A stretch of DNA of 44,392 nucleotides from Clostridia bacterium (GCA_017397545.1 JAFQIK010000047.1:1-44392), one strand, 5' to 3'. Positions 26,947-36,772 are shown, counted from the first letter of the stretch. The notes: a model not told the origin generated them from the sequence alone. Program-made: numbers and translations.

Positions 26947-28149
26947 CTATTTTAGTTTTATCTGCTTTTCACTACCTAACTTTCCTGCTCTTGTTATACT
27001 GGTATATCCAAATTTTTCTTTTAATTTATCTAATGTTTCATCTAGTTTCTCTTGCTTTTTAGTTTCTTCGTCATCAAATAAAGAAATTTGTGTTTGACAT
27101 TTGTCACATAAATTATCTACTTTTAAAGAAACTAGTCTGATAGATTCTCCTTTGTACATTTCTTTTAATAATTCTTTTGCTTTTAAATAAATATCTTTTG
27201 TATTTGAAGTAGTTGTATCTAATTTCTTTTGATGTGAAAAATCTTTAAATTCATTAGTTCTTAAACCTACATTAACAACTTTTCCAACCATATTATATCT
27301 TCTTAATCTATATGATACAAACTCTGCTAAGGTTAATAATATTTCGTTTAATTTATCTAACCCCTCAATATCTTTTGCAAGTGTTGTAGAATTACTTATA
27401 CTTTTAGGTGGTTCATATTTATATATAACTTCTGATAAATCTATTCCATTTGCATATTCCCACATTAATTTTCCGTGTTTACCAAATATTTTTATTAATT
27501 TGTTTAAATCGAATTTAGCTAAATCTCCAATTGTTTTTATATGTAAGTTATTTAATTTAGGAACACTTTTTCTTCCAAGCATAAATAATTCTCCAACAGG
27601 CAAACTCCACATTTTATTTTCTATTTCATTTGGATATAATGTATGAATTTTATTTGGCTTTTCAAAATCTGATGCCATTTTTGCAAGTAATTTATTAGAG
27701 CTAAGTCCTATATTTACGGTAAAACCTAATTCCTCATTTACTCTTTTTCTTATTTCATTTGCTTTTTCTTGCAAAGTAGAATTCATTAAATATTCTGTCA
27801 TGTCTAAAAAACATTCATCAATAGAAAATCTTTCTATTTTATCTGTATATTCCAATAATAAATTATACAGTTTATTAGAATAGTCTTTGTATACTTTATA
27901 ATCACCTTGAAACACTTTTATATTAGGACATTTTTTTCTAGCTTGATAGATAGGTTCTCCTGTTACTATTCCAAATTTTTTAGCAAGATTACTTTTAGCT
28001 AAAACTATACCAGCTCTTTTTGTTTCGTCTCCTCCAATAATTGCAGGTATTTCTCTAATATCTTCTCTTTCTCCATTTTTTAATCTCCATATAGCATACC
28101 AAGATAAAAATGCGTTATTTACATCTATATGCATTATTTGTCGTTCCAT
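26947..28149 (-). CDS. dinB: Y-family DNA polymerase (DinB/Pol IV-like)
   Basis: This translesion polymerase has 400 residues. Catalytic motifs are visible: MHIDVNNAFLSW near the N-terminus, and RFSIDECFLDMT (about 105-116) with the SIDE metal site. A helix-hairpin-helix region (LNNLHIKTIGDLAKF) and the little-finger domain follow. A C-terminal QISLFDDEE is a beta-clamp binding motif, preceded by an unusual CDKC pair. GGTGATAAT precedes the ATG and a consensus promoter lies about 20 bp further upstream. It is probably monocistronic. No in-frame CGG was found. Confidence 0.94.
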   Translation of the reverse strand: MERQIMHIDVNNAFLSWYAIWRLKNGEREDIREIPAIIGGDETKRAGIVLAKSNLAKKFGIVTGEPIYQARKKCPNIKVFQGDYKVYKDYSNKLYNLLLEYTDKIERFSIDECFLDMTEYLMNSTLQEKANEIRKRVNEELGFTVNIGLSSNKLLAKMASDFEKPNKIHTLYPNEIENKMWSLPVGELFMLGRKSVPKLNNLHIKTIGDLAKFDLNKLIKIFGKHGKLMWEYANGIDLSEVIYKYEPPKSISNSTTLAKDIEGLDKLNEILLTLAEFVSYRLRRYNMVGKVVNVGLRTNEFKDFSHQKKLDTTTSNTKDIYLKAKELLKEMYKGESIRLVSLKVDNLCDKCQTQISLFDDEETKKQEKLDETLDKLKEKFGYTSITRAGKLGSEKQIKLK

Positions 28150-28164
28150 ATTATCACCAAATTA

Positions 28165-28193
28165 ATTATAAAACATTTGTTTGCTTAAGTCAA
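28165..28193 (-). promoter_or_regulatory. sigma-A-type promoter for dinB
   Basis: On the minus strand TTGACT (28193-28188), a 17-base spacer and TATAAT (28170-28165), just upstream of the dinB start. Confidence 0.8.
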
Positions 28194-28228
28194 CAGATGT
28201 TTTTTATTGTTGAAAGTTTATATTATTG

Positions 28229-28298
28229 AAATGAGAAGTGTGATGTGGGAAGTGGGTTTTTTAACACCCACCTCGCACTTCACACCTCTCACCTCAAA
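28229..28298. repeat. short GTGTGAAGTG-type repeat, copy 3
   Basis: GAGAAGTGTGATGTGGGA...and its inverted partner CACCTCGCACTTCACACCTC surround a short TTTTTTAACA loop. It resembles a deletion derivative of the 9143 and 11103 copies. Confidence 0.7.
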
Positions 28299-28312
28299 AT
28301 TTTAATTCTTAT

Positions 28313-29576
28313 TTAATTGTTATCTTTTAAATATTTACTAATCCCTTCTGCTGCATTTTTACCTGCTTTTATTGCCATACAAACTGTTGTTTTGCTTTGT
28401 GATGCATCTCCTCCTGAGAATACTCCTTCCATATTTGTCATGCAATTTTCGTCTATTTTAATCAAACCATTGTCATCCAATTCTAGTCCTTGACCTTCTA
28501 TTATAGTTTTATCTGGTTTTAAACCTATTGCAAAAATAATTGTATCTGCATTAATATAAAATTCACTATTTTCTATGTCAATTACTTTTTCTGTGCTTGA
28601 ATCTGTCTTTATACATTTTATTTTTTCCATATTTCCATTATCATCAATATCTGATTCTAAAACTTTTGTATTATATATAATTTTTACACCATCGGTTATT
28701 GCTTCTTCTAGTTCAATCTGTCTTGCAGGCATTTTGCTTGCACTTCTTCTATAAACGATAGTACTTGATTTAGCTCCCATTCTTATTGCTGCTCTTGCAG
28801 AATCTGTTGCAACATTTCCTCCACCAATTACTATTACATCTCCTAAATTTTCTACAATTCTTTTAGCATTATATTCTTTTAAAATATAATTAGATTTATA
28901 TATTTTTTTGCATTGCATTTCAGTTAATTTATATGTAGATGGAATGTCTGCTCCTATTCCAATAAAAATTGCTTTATATTCTTGTTTTTTTAAGTCTTCG
29001 ATATTTATGTCTTTTCCAAATTCAATATTTGTTTTTATTTCTATTCCTAAATTTTTTATTCTGCTTGTTAGATTCTCTGTAATATTTCGTGGTAATCTAA
29101 ATCCCGGAATACCATATGTTAAAAGTCCACCTATTTCTTGCTCTTTTTCAAAAATTGTAACTTTAAATCCTTTTTTAGCAAGTTCTACTCCGCATGCAAT
29201 TCCTGCTGGTCCTGAACCAATTATAGCAACTTTTATATTGTTTGTATTTTCTATTTTATGAACATATTTTATATTATTTTCTCTTGCCCATAAATTTACA
29301 TACTTTTCTAATTTTGATACTTTAACTGGATTGCCTTTTATTCCTTTTACACAATGTCCGTGTACAATACTCTTCATATGGACATACATTAGAACAAATA
29401 TCACTCATTATATTGTTTTCTTGTAAAATCTCATATGCCTCTTCTAAATTTTCGTTTTTAATTGCACTAATAAAATCTGGTATTCTTGTTGCAATAGGAC
29501 ATCCTTTCCTACATAAAGGATTTTTACAATTTAAACATTCTTTTGCTTCTTTTAATGCATCTTCAAAATTGTTCAA
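28313..29576 (-). CDS. GltD-type NAD(P)-dependent oxidoreductase (glutamate synthase small-subunit-like), with one +1 frameshift at an in-frame CGG
   Basis: This flavoprotein oxidoreductase is of the glutamate synthase beta-subunit family. The N-terminal domain carries 4Fe-4S cysteines (CLNCKNPLCRKGCP, CSNVCPYEEYC). FAD-binding GSGPAGIACGVELAKKGF and NADPH-binding VIGGGNVATDSARAA follow, and the C-terminus has FSGGDA. The start is TTG at 29576 with GGAG 7 bases upstream. After 72 codons, in-frame CGG (29360-29358) breaks the frame in the cysteine motif. A +1 shift gives YCTGHCVKGIKGNPV and continues 348 codons (420 residues in all). Without a large-subunit gene nearby it could serve glutamate synthesis, or act as a ferredoxin-linked oxidoreductase. 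Confidence 0.92.
29357..29360 (-). other. CGGA +1 frameshift site in the GltD-type gene
   Basis: Codons read ACA CGG-A CAT. The shift restores CTGHCVKG, matching the C-x-G-x-C iron-sulfur motif of the family. Confidence 0.93.
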
Positions 29577-29593
29577 TTTAATTCTCCTTTTTT

Positions 29594-29781
29594 ATAAATT
29601 GTAATTTGTGTGAAGGAACTATTTATGGCACAATTTGTAGGGGCGAACTTGTTCGCCCGCACTTCGAAGAACAGGCGATTAAAATCGCCCCTATATTTTC
29701 GGGTAATTTCTTCGATGGATTGCGGGTCGCTGTGGGCAGCGACCCCTACACATTTTCTAAATGAATTCGTCACATAAATTA
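29594..29781. repeat. composite element with three hairpins
   Basis: An ATAAATTGTAATTTGTG end (29594-29610) and a CACATAAATTAT end enclose three hairpins: 29637-29661 (GGGGCGAAC...GTTCGCCC), about 29673-29693 (GGCGAT...ATCGCCCC) and about 29727-29750 (GGGTCGCT...AGCGACCCC). A 70-codon ORF across it is an artefact of the GC-rich stems. Confidence 0.75.
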
Positions 29782-30312
29782 TCATCTATACAATTCATTT
29801 TCTATAATATAATTATATACCTCTTTAGGTAAATATTTAACTACTTCTTCATCGTTATTTTTTATCATATTTCTTATTTCTGTTGATGAAATTTCTTTTT
29901 CATCCCTATTTATAACAATATACTTATAATTATTTTTTATCTTATTATAATCTTTCCAATTAGGCATTTTATTAAAGTTATCTGACCCCATAATTAGAAA
30001 CATATCTGTTTCTTCATTAGATTTCAAATAAAAACTTTTTTTAATAATTTCAAATGCATCTGTAGCAAATAACTTTCTATTTTCTTTTATTTCTATATCA
30101 TCTACTTCTAAATTGTTATATCCTTCTATTGCAAGTTTTAACATATTGTATCTATGTTTTGATTTTATTAAACCTTCTTTTTTATAAAAATCGTTCATTG
30201 GCACAAAAACTACTTTATCTAATTTTCCTTCTTTTATTAAATTATTTGCTATTCTTATATGCATATTAGTAGGAGGGTTAAAACACCCTCCAAAAAAGCC
30301 TATTCTTTTCAT
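29782..30312 (-). CDS. NadD-like nicotinate-nucleotide adenylyltransferase family protein
   Basis: This 176-residue nucleotidyltransferase has GFFGGCFNPPTNMHIRIANNL (split here into GFFGGCFNPP and TNMHIRIANN, residues about 4-24), where T-x-x-H replaces the more usual H-x-G-H, then FLIMGSDNFNKMPNWKDY and the C-terminal ISSTEIRNMI phosphate-binding motif. These mark the NadD/NMNAT family, which makes the dinucleotide of NAD. It is short, and the substrate may differ from that of standard NadD. Its ATG overlaps the tmk stop (ATGA), so it is translationally coupled to tmk and sits in a metG-tmk-nadD-like operon. Confidence 0.85.
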   Translation of the reverse strand: MKRIGFFGGCFNPPTNMHIRIANNLIKEGKLDKVVFVPMNDFYKKEGLIKSKHRYNMLKLAIEGYNNLEVDDIEIKENRKLFATDAFEIIKKSFYLKSNEETDMFLIMGSDNFNKMPNWKDYNKIKNNYKYIVINRDEKEISSTEIRNMIKNNDEEVVKYLPKEVYNYIIENELYR

Positions 30313-30980
30313 ATTATTCCCTTTATTTCGTTATATATATCTTCATGAATTTCGTCAATTGTTCTTATTTTTTCGTTTTTTACACAATCTATTTTCACCC
30401 AATTATATTTATTTGCTACTTCACATGCAGCATTATAACTGTCTATAATATGGTTTTCATCTCTTTCATGTATATCTTTTTGAGCTTCATGTGTAAATTT
30501 ATTTTCTCTATTTTTCATAAGTTCAAATGCATACTTTGGTGGCATATTTAAGAAAAAAACTTTTGTTGGAATAGGTAATTTATATAAATTAAACTCAAAA
30601 TCCCAAAGCCAATTCAAAAACTTTTCTCTTTCCTGTTTATTTTCTATTTTGCCTGCTTGATGAACCATATTTGCAGTAGTATATCTATCAGCAAGTATTA
30701 TTCCACCATTATTATAATACTCTTCTAACTCCTTTTTAAATGTTGCATATCTATCTGCCGCAAAAAATGTTGAAGCTATATATGGACTAACATCTTTAGC
30801 ATTTTCTCCAAAATCTCCTGACAAATACATTTTTACAAGCGAAGAAGTTTCACTATCATAATTTGGAAATGATATTAATTTATAATCAATGCTTTCTTTT
30901 TCTAATCTTTCTTGTAATTTTTTTAATTGTGTTTGTTTACCACTTGCATCTGTTCCGTCTATTACAAATAATTTTCCCAT
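30309..30980 (-). CDS. tmk: thymidylate kinase
   Basis: dTMP kinase makes dTDP for DNA synthesis. At 223 residues it has the P-loop IDGTDASGKQTQL (about 7-19), the LISFPNYDSETS segment, ADRYTTANMVHQAGKI with the DR(Y/H) motif and a lid region near RENKFTHE. The P-loop GTDASGKQT is slightly unusual (GxDGxGKS/T is common) but recurs in a subgroup of Firmicute kinases. GGAGTTTTAA precedes the ATG, 12 bp after metG, and the 3' end overlaps the NadD-like gene by 4 bp. It is expressed as part of that operon. Confidence 0.9.
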   Translation of the reverse strand: MGKLFVIDGTDASGKQTQLKKLQERLEKESIDYKLISFPNYDSETSSLVKMYLSGDFGENAKDVSPYIASTFFAADRYATFKKELEEYYNNGGIILADRYTTANMVHQAGKIENKQEREKFLNWLWDFEFNLYKLPIPTKVFFLNMPPKYAFELMKNRENKFTHEAQKDIHERDENHIIDSYNAACEVANKYNWVKIDCVKNEKIRTIDEIHEDIYNEIKGII

Positions 30981-30992
30981 TTAAAACTCCTA

Positions 30993-32573
30993 TTACTTAC
31001 TCATTTCATTTTTTAAGAATTCTATCTCTTCTTGTAAATCTAATCTTACAAATAAAGGTTCACCTTTTTCTACAACTTTTATATCCTTATATTCTGGATA
31101 TACTTTTATACTATCCCAAGTCATTAAATTTTCGTTATCAATTCCTAATTGGTTAAACATTTTAGGTGTTGTTTCTTCCATGTAAGGATTAATCATTATT
31201 GCTACTTTTCTTAAATTTTCTACAAGATGATACATTACATCTTTTAATTCTTCTGTTTTTTCTTCTTTATATAATGACCAAGGCATTGTTTCGTCAATAT
31301 ATTTGTTAGATCTTGATATGATTTGCCAAATTTCCTCTAATGCATTACTTACATGTGCTTCATCTAATTCATTTTCTACACATTTAATTTTTTCATTTAC
31401 AAAATTTTCTAATTCGATATCTAAATTAGTTAAATTTTGTGGCTTTTCAGGAATTTCTCCTCCAAAATATTTGTTTATCATTCCTATTGTTCTATTTAGT
31501 AAATTGCCTAAATCATTACATAAATCTGTATTAAATCTTTCTACAAATCCTTCTGGAGTAAATAAACCATCTTGTCCTATAGATAATTCTTTTAATAGAA
31601 AATATTTTGTAGCATCTAATCCATATCTTTCTATTAATGTTTCTGGATATATAACATTTCCTTTAGATTTAGACATTTTTCCATCTTTCATCATTATCCA
31701 ACCATGTGCAAATAATTTTTTAGGCAAGGGTAAATCTAATGCCATTAAGAATATAGGCCAATATATACCATGAAATCTTATTATATCTTTACCAACAATT
31801 TGTAAATCTGCTGGCCAATATTTATTAAATCTTTCTTCATCTTCTGACATATATCCTAATGCTGTAATATAGTTTGTAAGTGCATCTAACCAAACATATA
31901 TAACATGTTTTTCATCGCTTTTTACTTTTATTCCCCAATCGAATGTTGTACGAGTTACGCATAAATCTTCTAAGCCTGGTTTTATAAAATTATTAAATAA
32001 TTCATTTTTTCTAAAAGCTGGTTCTATAAAATTAGGATTTTCTTCATAAAATTTTACAAGTCTATCTTGATATTTTTTCATGTTAAAGAAGTAAGCTTCT
32101 TCTTTCATCATTTTTACTTCTCTTCCACAATCAGGACATTTTCCATCTACTAATTGTGTTGGTGTAAAAAATGTTTCGCAAGGTACACAATACCATCCTT
32201 CGTATTCACCTTTATATATATCTCCATTTTTCATAAATGTTTCAAATATTTGCTCTACAATTTTTTCATGTCTAGGTTCAGTTGTTCTAATAAAATCATC
32301 ATAATCAATTTTCATTTTAGCCCATAATTCTTTTGCAGCAACTGCCATTTCATCAACATGTTCTTGTGGAGTTTTCCCTCTTGACATAGCAACATCTTGT
32401 ATTTTTTGTCCATGCTCATCTAATCCTGTTAAAAAATAAGTATCATAGCCCCTCATTTGTCTATATTTTTTAATTGTGTTTGCAAATGTAGTTGTATATG
32501 CTGTTCCTATATGAAATTTTCCACTTGGATAATAGATTGGTGTAGTTATATAATACTTTTTATTTTCACTCAT
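30993..32573 (-). CDS. metG: methionyl-tRNA synthetase
   Basis: This enzyme charges tRNA-Met. At 526 residues it is the short form without the C-terminal tRNA-binding domain. The HIGH-type motif appears as PSGKFHIGTAYT (about 16-27), the KMSKS motif as DGKMSKSKGN, and a zinc knuckle as CVPCETF...CPDCGREV (about 128-150). GGGAGAG precedes the ATG. It is the first gene of a tight operon with tmk and the NadD-like gene. No T-box leader was recognised in the 147 bp upstream, which instead hold a GTAGGGG hairpin. No in-frame CGG was found in 526 codons. Confidence 0.97.
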   Translation of the reverse strand: MSENKKYYITTPIYYPSGKFHIGTAYTTTFANTIKKYRQMRGYDTYFLTGLDEHGQKIQDVAMSRGKTPQEHVDEMAVAAKELWAKMKIDYDDFIRTTEPRHEKIVEQIFETFMKNGDIYKGEYEGWYCVPCETFFTPTQLVDGKCPDCGREVKMMKEEAYFFNMKKYQDRLVKFYEENPNFIEPAFRKNELFNNFIKPGLEDLCVTRTTFDWGIKVKSDEKHVIYVWLDALTNYITALGYMSEDEERFNKYWPADLQIVGKDIIRFHGIYWPIFLMALDLPLPKKLFAHGWIMMKDGKMSKSKGNVIYPETLIERYGLDATKYFLLKELSIGQDGLFTPEGFVERFNTDLCNDLGNLLNRTIGMINKYFGGEIPEKPQNLTNLDIELENFVNEKIKCVENELDEAHVSNALEEIWQIISRSNKYIDETMPWSLYKEEKTEELKDVMYHLVENLRKVAIMINPYMEETTPKMFNQLGIDNENLMTWDSIKVYPEYKDIKVVEKGEPLFVRLDLQEEIEFLKNEMSK

Positions 32574-32670
32574 AAAATATTCTCTCCCTTTATAATCAAT
32601 TATTTACAACTTTAAAAATTTTATCACAATAATATTAAAATAGCAAGGTTTCAATAGGATATATATGTAA

Positions 32671-32697
32671 AACGGGCGAACACAGTTCGCCCCTACA
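32671..32697. repeat. GTAGGGG-type hairpin
   Basis: GGGCGAACACAGTTCGCCCCTAC, the same stem as the second hairpin near 7816, lies between the membrane-protein gene and metG. Confidence 0.85.
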
Positions 32698-32720
32698 TTA
32701 CCACTTTATAAATTACTAAA

Positions 32721-33062
32721 TTATACTTTGTTCCAGAACCAATCTAAACTGTTGTCGATATTTTTCTTTTTGTAAAATTTAGCAGCAACATCATCTACCC
32801 ATAAATATCCAAAAAATGTTACAAATATCATTATTAAGTCTGTACTTAAACAACCTAATAAAGTAGCTCTAATTTCTTCTGAATTTAATTCTGGTATTGT
32901 TGCAAGTTGTACACTATGAATTACTACTAAAACTAAATAAAAAACTAAAGCCAATGCTGGTACGTATGGTTTTTTAATTTCCTTACCTAAGAATATTAAT
33001 AGAGCTGTAGCTATAGTTAGTAATACTAGTGTTACTGGGTTTGTTAGATTAAAAATGTACAT
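32721..33062 (-). CDS. small membrane protein, function unknown
   Basis: This 113-residue protein has three predicted membrane helices (about 8-26, 33-53 and 70-88). The last is followed by a charged, aromatic C-terminal tail (DNSLDWFWNKV) likely on the cytoplasmic side. There are no recognised motifs. GGAGGAGTC precedes the ATG. It lies 38 bp after glmM on the same strand and could be cotranscribed with it. Codon use is native and no in-frame CGG was seen. Confidence 0.65.
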   Translation of the reverse strand: MYIFNLTNPVTLVLLTIATALLIFLGKEIKKPYVPALALVFYLVLVVIHSVQLATIPELNSEEIRATLLGCLSTDLIMIFVTFFGYLWVDDVAAKFYKKKNIDNSLDWFWNKV

Positions 33063-33100
33063 TTTGACTCCTCCTTTGTATTTTTTTAGGTTTTAAAACC

Positions 33101-34466
33101 TTATTTTAATTTTAGTTCAATAAGTTCAACCATTTCTTTTGCTTTTTTATTTATATATTTTTGGTCTTTTCCTTCTATCATAACCCTTATTAAAGGTTCT
33201 GTTCCAGAAGGCCTTATTATAACTCTTCCTTCATTTAAAAATTCACTTTGTAAATTTTTAATCATTTCTTGAATATTTTTGTCTGTTTCGTAATCATTTT
33301 TCTTATTGTTATTTACCTTAGCATTTAATAATATTTGAGGATATATTTGTATTATATCACAAAGTTTTGATAATGAAACATTTTTTTCTAATAAAATTTG
33401 TATTAACATTAATGAGGTTAATATTCCGGTCTCCAGTAGGATTATAATCTAACATTATTATATGCCCAGATTGTTCTCCTCCTAAGTTATATCCGTTTTT
33501 TAGCATTTCTTCTAATACATATCTATCTCCAACTTTTGTTTGTTTAAGTTGTAAATTATTTTCCTCAGCAAATTTATTTAATCCTAAATTGCTCATAATA
33601 GTAGCAACTAATGTATTATTTTTTAGTTTACCTTTTTCTTGTAGATACTTAGAAAATATTGCAAGCATAATGTCTCCATCTATTTCTTTTCCATTTTCAT
33701 CTACCGCAAGGCATCTATCTCCGTCTCCATCATATGCAATACCTAAACTTAATTTATTATCTATTACAAATTTCTTTAAACCTTCTAAATTTGTTGAACC
33801 ACAGTTATGGTTTATATTTATTCCATCTGGATTATTATTTATTATTTTATATTTAATTCCAAGTTTTTTAAATACTTCTTCTGCAACTTTGTATGTTGCT
33901 CCATTTGCAACATCTAGCCCTACTACAAAATTTTCTCTCATATGTTCTTCTATATTATCTTCAAATATTTTTCTAAATAGAAAAATATATTCATCTATTA
34001 ATTCTGTAGCAACTTCTGATACACCAATTTTGTTATGAACTGCATTTAATTCATCTATTTTACCAGAATCCATAACTTCTTCTATTTCTTTTTCTATTTC
34101 GTCAGATATTTTCATTCCTTTATTGCTAAAGTATTTTACTCCATTAAATTCAAATGTATTATGCGATGCAGATATAACAACACTTGCGTCTGCTTTTAGT
34201 TTTTTTGTTAAATATGCTACTGCTGGTGTTGGCATTACTTCTAACAATTTTACATTTGCACCATAACTTAAAAAGCCCGCTGTCATTGCACTTTCTATAA
34301 GAGTTCCAGAAAGTCTTGTATCTCTTCCTATTAAAATTGTAGGTGCATGGTCTAGGTGTTTTGCTAAAACGTATGCTCCTGCTTTAGCAACTTTATATAC
34401 TAATTCTGGTGTAAGTTCCGTGTTTGCAATTCTTCTAATACCATCTGTTCCAAAGTATTTTCTCAA
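33101..34466 (-). CDS. glmM: phosphoglucosamine mutase, with one +1 frameshift at an in-frame CGG
   Basis: GlmM converts glucosamine 6-phosphate to glucosamine 1-phosphate for UDP-GlcNAc and peptidoglycan, and is normally essential. The start is TTG at 34466 (AGGAGG 7 bases upstream, RKYFGTDGIRR). The catalytic serine loop is ISASHNTFEFNG, the metal site AYDGDGDRCL and the sugar loop GGEQSGHIIMLDY. After 346 codons in-frame CGG (33428-33426) interrupts NPTGD. A +1 shift gives NPTGDGILTSLMLIQ as in all GlmM proteins and continues 108 codons through the phosphate loop RPSGTEPLIRVMIEG to the stop. The total is 454 residues, the normal length. Without the shift the phosphate-binding domain is lost. 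Confidence 0.97.
33425..33428 (-). other. CGGA +1 frameshift site in glmM
   Basis: Codons read GAC CGG-A ATA. The shift restores the conserved TGDGILT segment. Confidence 0.95.
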
Positions 34467-34540
34467 AGCACTACCTCCTATTTAGTAATTCCTTGTATAT
34501 TATATATTGTTTTTAATTAAAAATGCAATAGGTTTTAAAA

Positions 34541-34686
34541 AAATGTAATTTGTATGGAAAAATTCATTTTTAAATCTGTAGGGGTCGCACTCCTGGGCGA
34601 CCTGCGATTATCGTTTTTTCGGGCCGCCGAAGACTGCGGCCCCTACAACATCTGCAATTAATTTAGAATAACAAATTACAATTTAT
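34541..34686. repeat. composite element with two hairpins upstream of the LTA-synthase-like gene
   Basis: AT-rich inverted ends (ATGTAATTTGTAT at 34541 and ACAAATTACAATTTAT at 34671-34686) enclose two hairpins, about 34579-34600 (GGGGTCGCACTCCTGGGCGACC) and about 34620-34646 (GGGCCGC...GCGGCCCC). With the promoter at 34719 this accounts for most of the 304-bp gap 34467-34770. Confidence 0.78.
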
Positions 34687-34718
34687 CTTATTAAAATATA
34701 TACAATTTCCTACAATCC

Positions 34719-34748
34719 TTGACATTCCAATATATTTTTTTGTAAAAT
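34719..34748 (+). promoter_or_regulatory. sigma-A-type promoter for the LTA-synthase-like gene
   Basis: TTGACA (34719-34724), an 18-base spacer and TAAAAT (34743-34748), 22 bp before the ATG. Confidence 0.78.
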
Positions 34749-34770
34749 ATTGGCGAAGGAGTAATTTATT

Positions 34771-36720
34771 ATGAAAATATCTATAAATAAAAAAAGATTA
34801 ATAATTAGTTCTATAGGTTTAATTATAACTATCCTATTAATTTCATTTAATTATAAATCTTATATAATAGATAACAGCTTTAATTATATTCTGTTTTTAC
34901 TATCTATTGTAACATGTATATTTGCGTGTTCATTATTTGCAATAAAAGTAGAAACGTCTAGCAAAATACAACTTATAATTTCTATAATTAGTTTAATAGT
35001 ATCAATTTTATTTTCTTACATAATTATAGAATTACTAAATAAAAATAATTTATTTGATTTATATATAAGGCGCTTAATTTTTAACTTTATAGTTATTATA
35101 TTTTTGCATTTATTTATATATGCTTTTTGTAATAAAATAAATTTAACCATTGTAATAACAAATTCATTAATTTTTATATTAGGCCTTGTTAATTATGTAG
35201 TTGTTTGTTTTAGGGGAACCCCTTTTGTTCCTTGGGATGTATTATCTTTAAAAACAGCAGCTTATGTAGCAAATAGTTATACATTCGAATTTAGTTACTA
35301 CTTGTTTATGGCCTTCTGTTTATTTATGCTTATAATTGCACTTGGATTAAAAGCAAATTATAAATTTAACAAAGAAAAATTAAATTTAATATTACGTTTT
35401 TCTTGCATTGCAGTTATATCTGTAATAACTATTATTTTTTATAAAACAGATATTATAAATTATTTTGATTTTGAAAATAACTTATGGAAACCTAAAGATG
35501 AATATGCTAATAATGGATTTTTAGCTAGTTTTGTTAAACAAAGTAAAAATTTATTTAATGAAGAACCCGAAAATTATTCTATTGAAAATCTAGAAAATAT
35601 AATGTCTGAAAAAGATTATACTACTCAAACTGAAGTAACAGGCAATTCACCTAATATTATTGTAATAATGAGTGAAAGTTTTTCTGATTTAAGTGTTAAT
35701 GGCGATTTTGAAACATCTGAAGAATATATGTCATATTTTTATAGTTTAGAGGAAAATACTATTAGAGGTAATACTTATGTTTCAGTTTTCGGAGGTCAAA
35801 CACCTAATTCCGAATGGGAATTTTTAACTAATAACTCAATGGCTTTTATGCCTTATAGAACTGTTCCTTATCAACAATATATAAGAAAACCTTCTTATTC
35901 GCTTGCTACTACATTAAAAGCTCAAGGTTATACTGCAAATGCAATTCATCCTTGGTATGGCTCAGGTTATAGAAGAAATGCAATCTATCCTCTTTTAGGA
36001 TTTGATTCATTTGATAGTTTAGAAACATTAGATAATTTAGAATATTTAAGGAAATATCCTACAGATTTAAGTACCTATAAAGAAATAATAAAGCAATTCG
36101 AAAACAAAAATGAAGATGAAAAAATATTTAATTTTACAGTTACTATGCAAAATCATAGTGGCTACGATTTGGAAGGATATGATTCTACTGTATTTTTAAC
36201 AGATATAGAAAATTGTCCTAGAGTTGAACAATACCTATCTGTAATGAAAGAATCTGACAAAGCATTAGAATATTTAATAAATTATTTTGAAAATTATGAC
36301 GAAAAAACAATTATACTATTTTTTGGAGATCATCAACCTCCTTATTTCGAAGATGAGTTTTGGGAAGCTATTATGGAAGATCCTACTAATGAAACAACAA
36401 AATATATAACACCTTTCTTATTATGGGCTAATTACGATATAGAAGAAAAATATATAGACAAAATAAGCTTAAATTATTTATCTATTTTATTAATGGATAC
36501 CGCTGGACTTAAAACTACTACTTATATGAACTTTTTAAAAAATATGCAAACTGAAATCCCTGTAATCACTGGAAATGGTTATATAGATAATGAAAATAAT
36601 TATTATACATTTGATAGTCAAAGTAAATATTCAGATATATTAGATAAATATGAATTATTACAGTATAATAATGTATTTGATTATAAAAATAGAATTAATA
36701 GTTTTTTTGAGATTAATTAG
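34771..36720 (+). CDS. LTA synthase family sulfatase-like membrane protein
   Basis: This 649-residue protein is of the LtaS/phosphoglycerol transferase family. Five N-terminal helices (about 8-26, 37-56, 66-90, 98-118 and 126-147, with another near 165-190) precede an extracellular alkaline-phosphatase-fold domain. IVIMSESFSDL (metal-binding Glu), GGQTPNSEWEFL (the catalytic Thr neighbourhood), HPWYGSGYRRN, MQNHSGYDLEGY and FFGDHQPP (metal-binding Asp/His) are all present. Such enzymes polymerise or transfer glycerol phosphate to wall or lipid carriers. GAAGGAG precedes the ATG. It is monocistronic, with its own promoter and a shared terminator. No in-frame CGG was found. Confidence 0.93.
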   Translation: MKISINKKRLIISSIGLIITILLISFNYKSYIIDNSFNYILFLLSIVTCIFACSLFAIKVETSSKIQLIISIISLIVSILFSYIIIELLNKNNLFDLYIRRLIFNFIVIIFLHLFIYAFCNKINLTIVITNSLIFILGLVNYVVVCFRGTPFVPWDVLSLKTAAYVANSYTFEFSYYLFMAFCLFMLIIALGLKANYKFNKEKLNLILRFSCIAVISVITIIFYKTDIINYFDFENNLWKPKDEYANNGFLASFVKQSKNLFNEEPENYSIENLENIMSEKDYTTQTEVTGNSPNIIVIMSESFSDLSVNGDFETSEEYMSYFYSLEENTIRGNTYVSVFGGQTPNSEWEFLTNNSMAFMPYRTVPYQQYIRKPSYSLATTLKAQGYTANAIHPWYGSGYRRNAIYPLLGFDSFDSLETLDNLEYLRKYPTDLSTYKEIIKQFENKNEDEKIFNFTVTMQNHSGYDLEGYDSTVFLTDIENCPRVEQYLSVMKESDKALEYLINYFENYDEKTIILFFGDHQPPYFEDEFWEAIMEDPTNETTKYITPFLLWANYDIEEKYIDKISLNYLSILLMDTAGLKTTTYMNFLKNMQTEIPVITGNGYIDNENNYYTFDSQSKYSDILDKYELLQYNNVFDYKNRINSFFEIN

Positions 36721-36730
36721 TACTCTTTAC

Positions 36731-36772
36731 TAAGAAAACTACCACATTCCTTGAAATGTGGTAGTTTTCTTA
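36731..36772. terminator. bidirectional rho-independent terminator
   Basis: TAAGAAAACTACCACATT and AATGTGGTAGTTTTCTTA arms surround a 6-base loop, serving the convergent LTA-synthase-like and 36770 genes. Confidence 0.92.

Noticed and set aside
29573..29785. 70-codon minus-strand ORF
   Set aside because: It spans three hairpin repeats between two real genes and has no coding character outside them.
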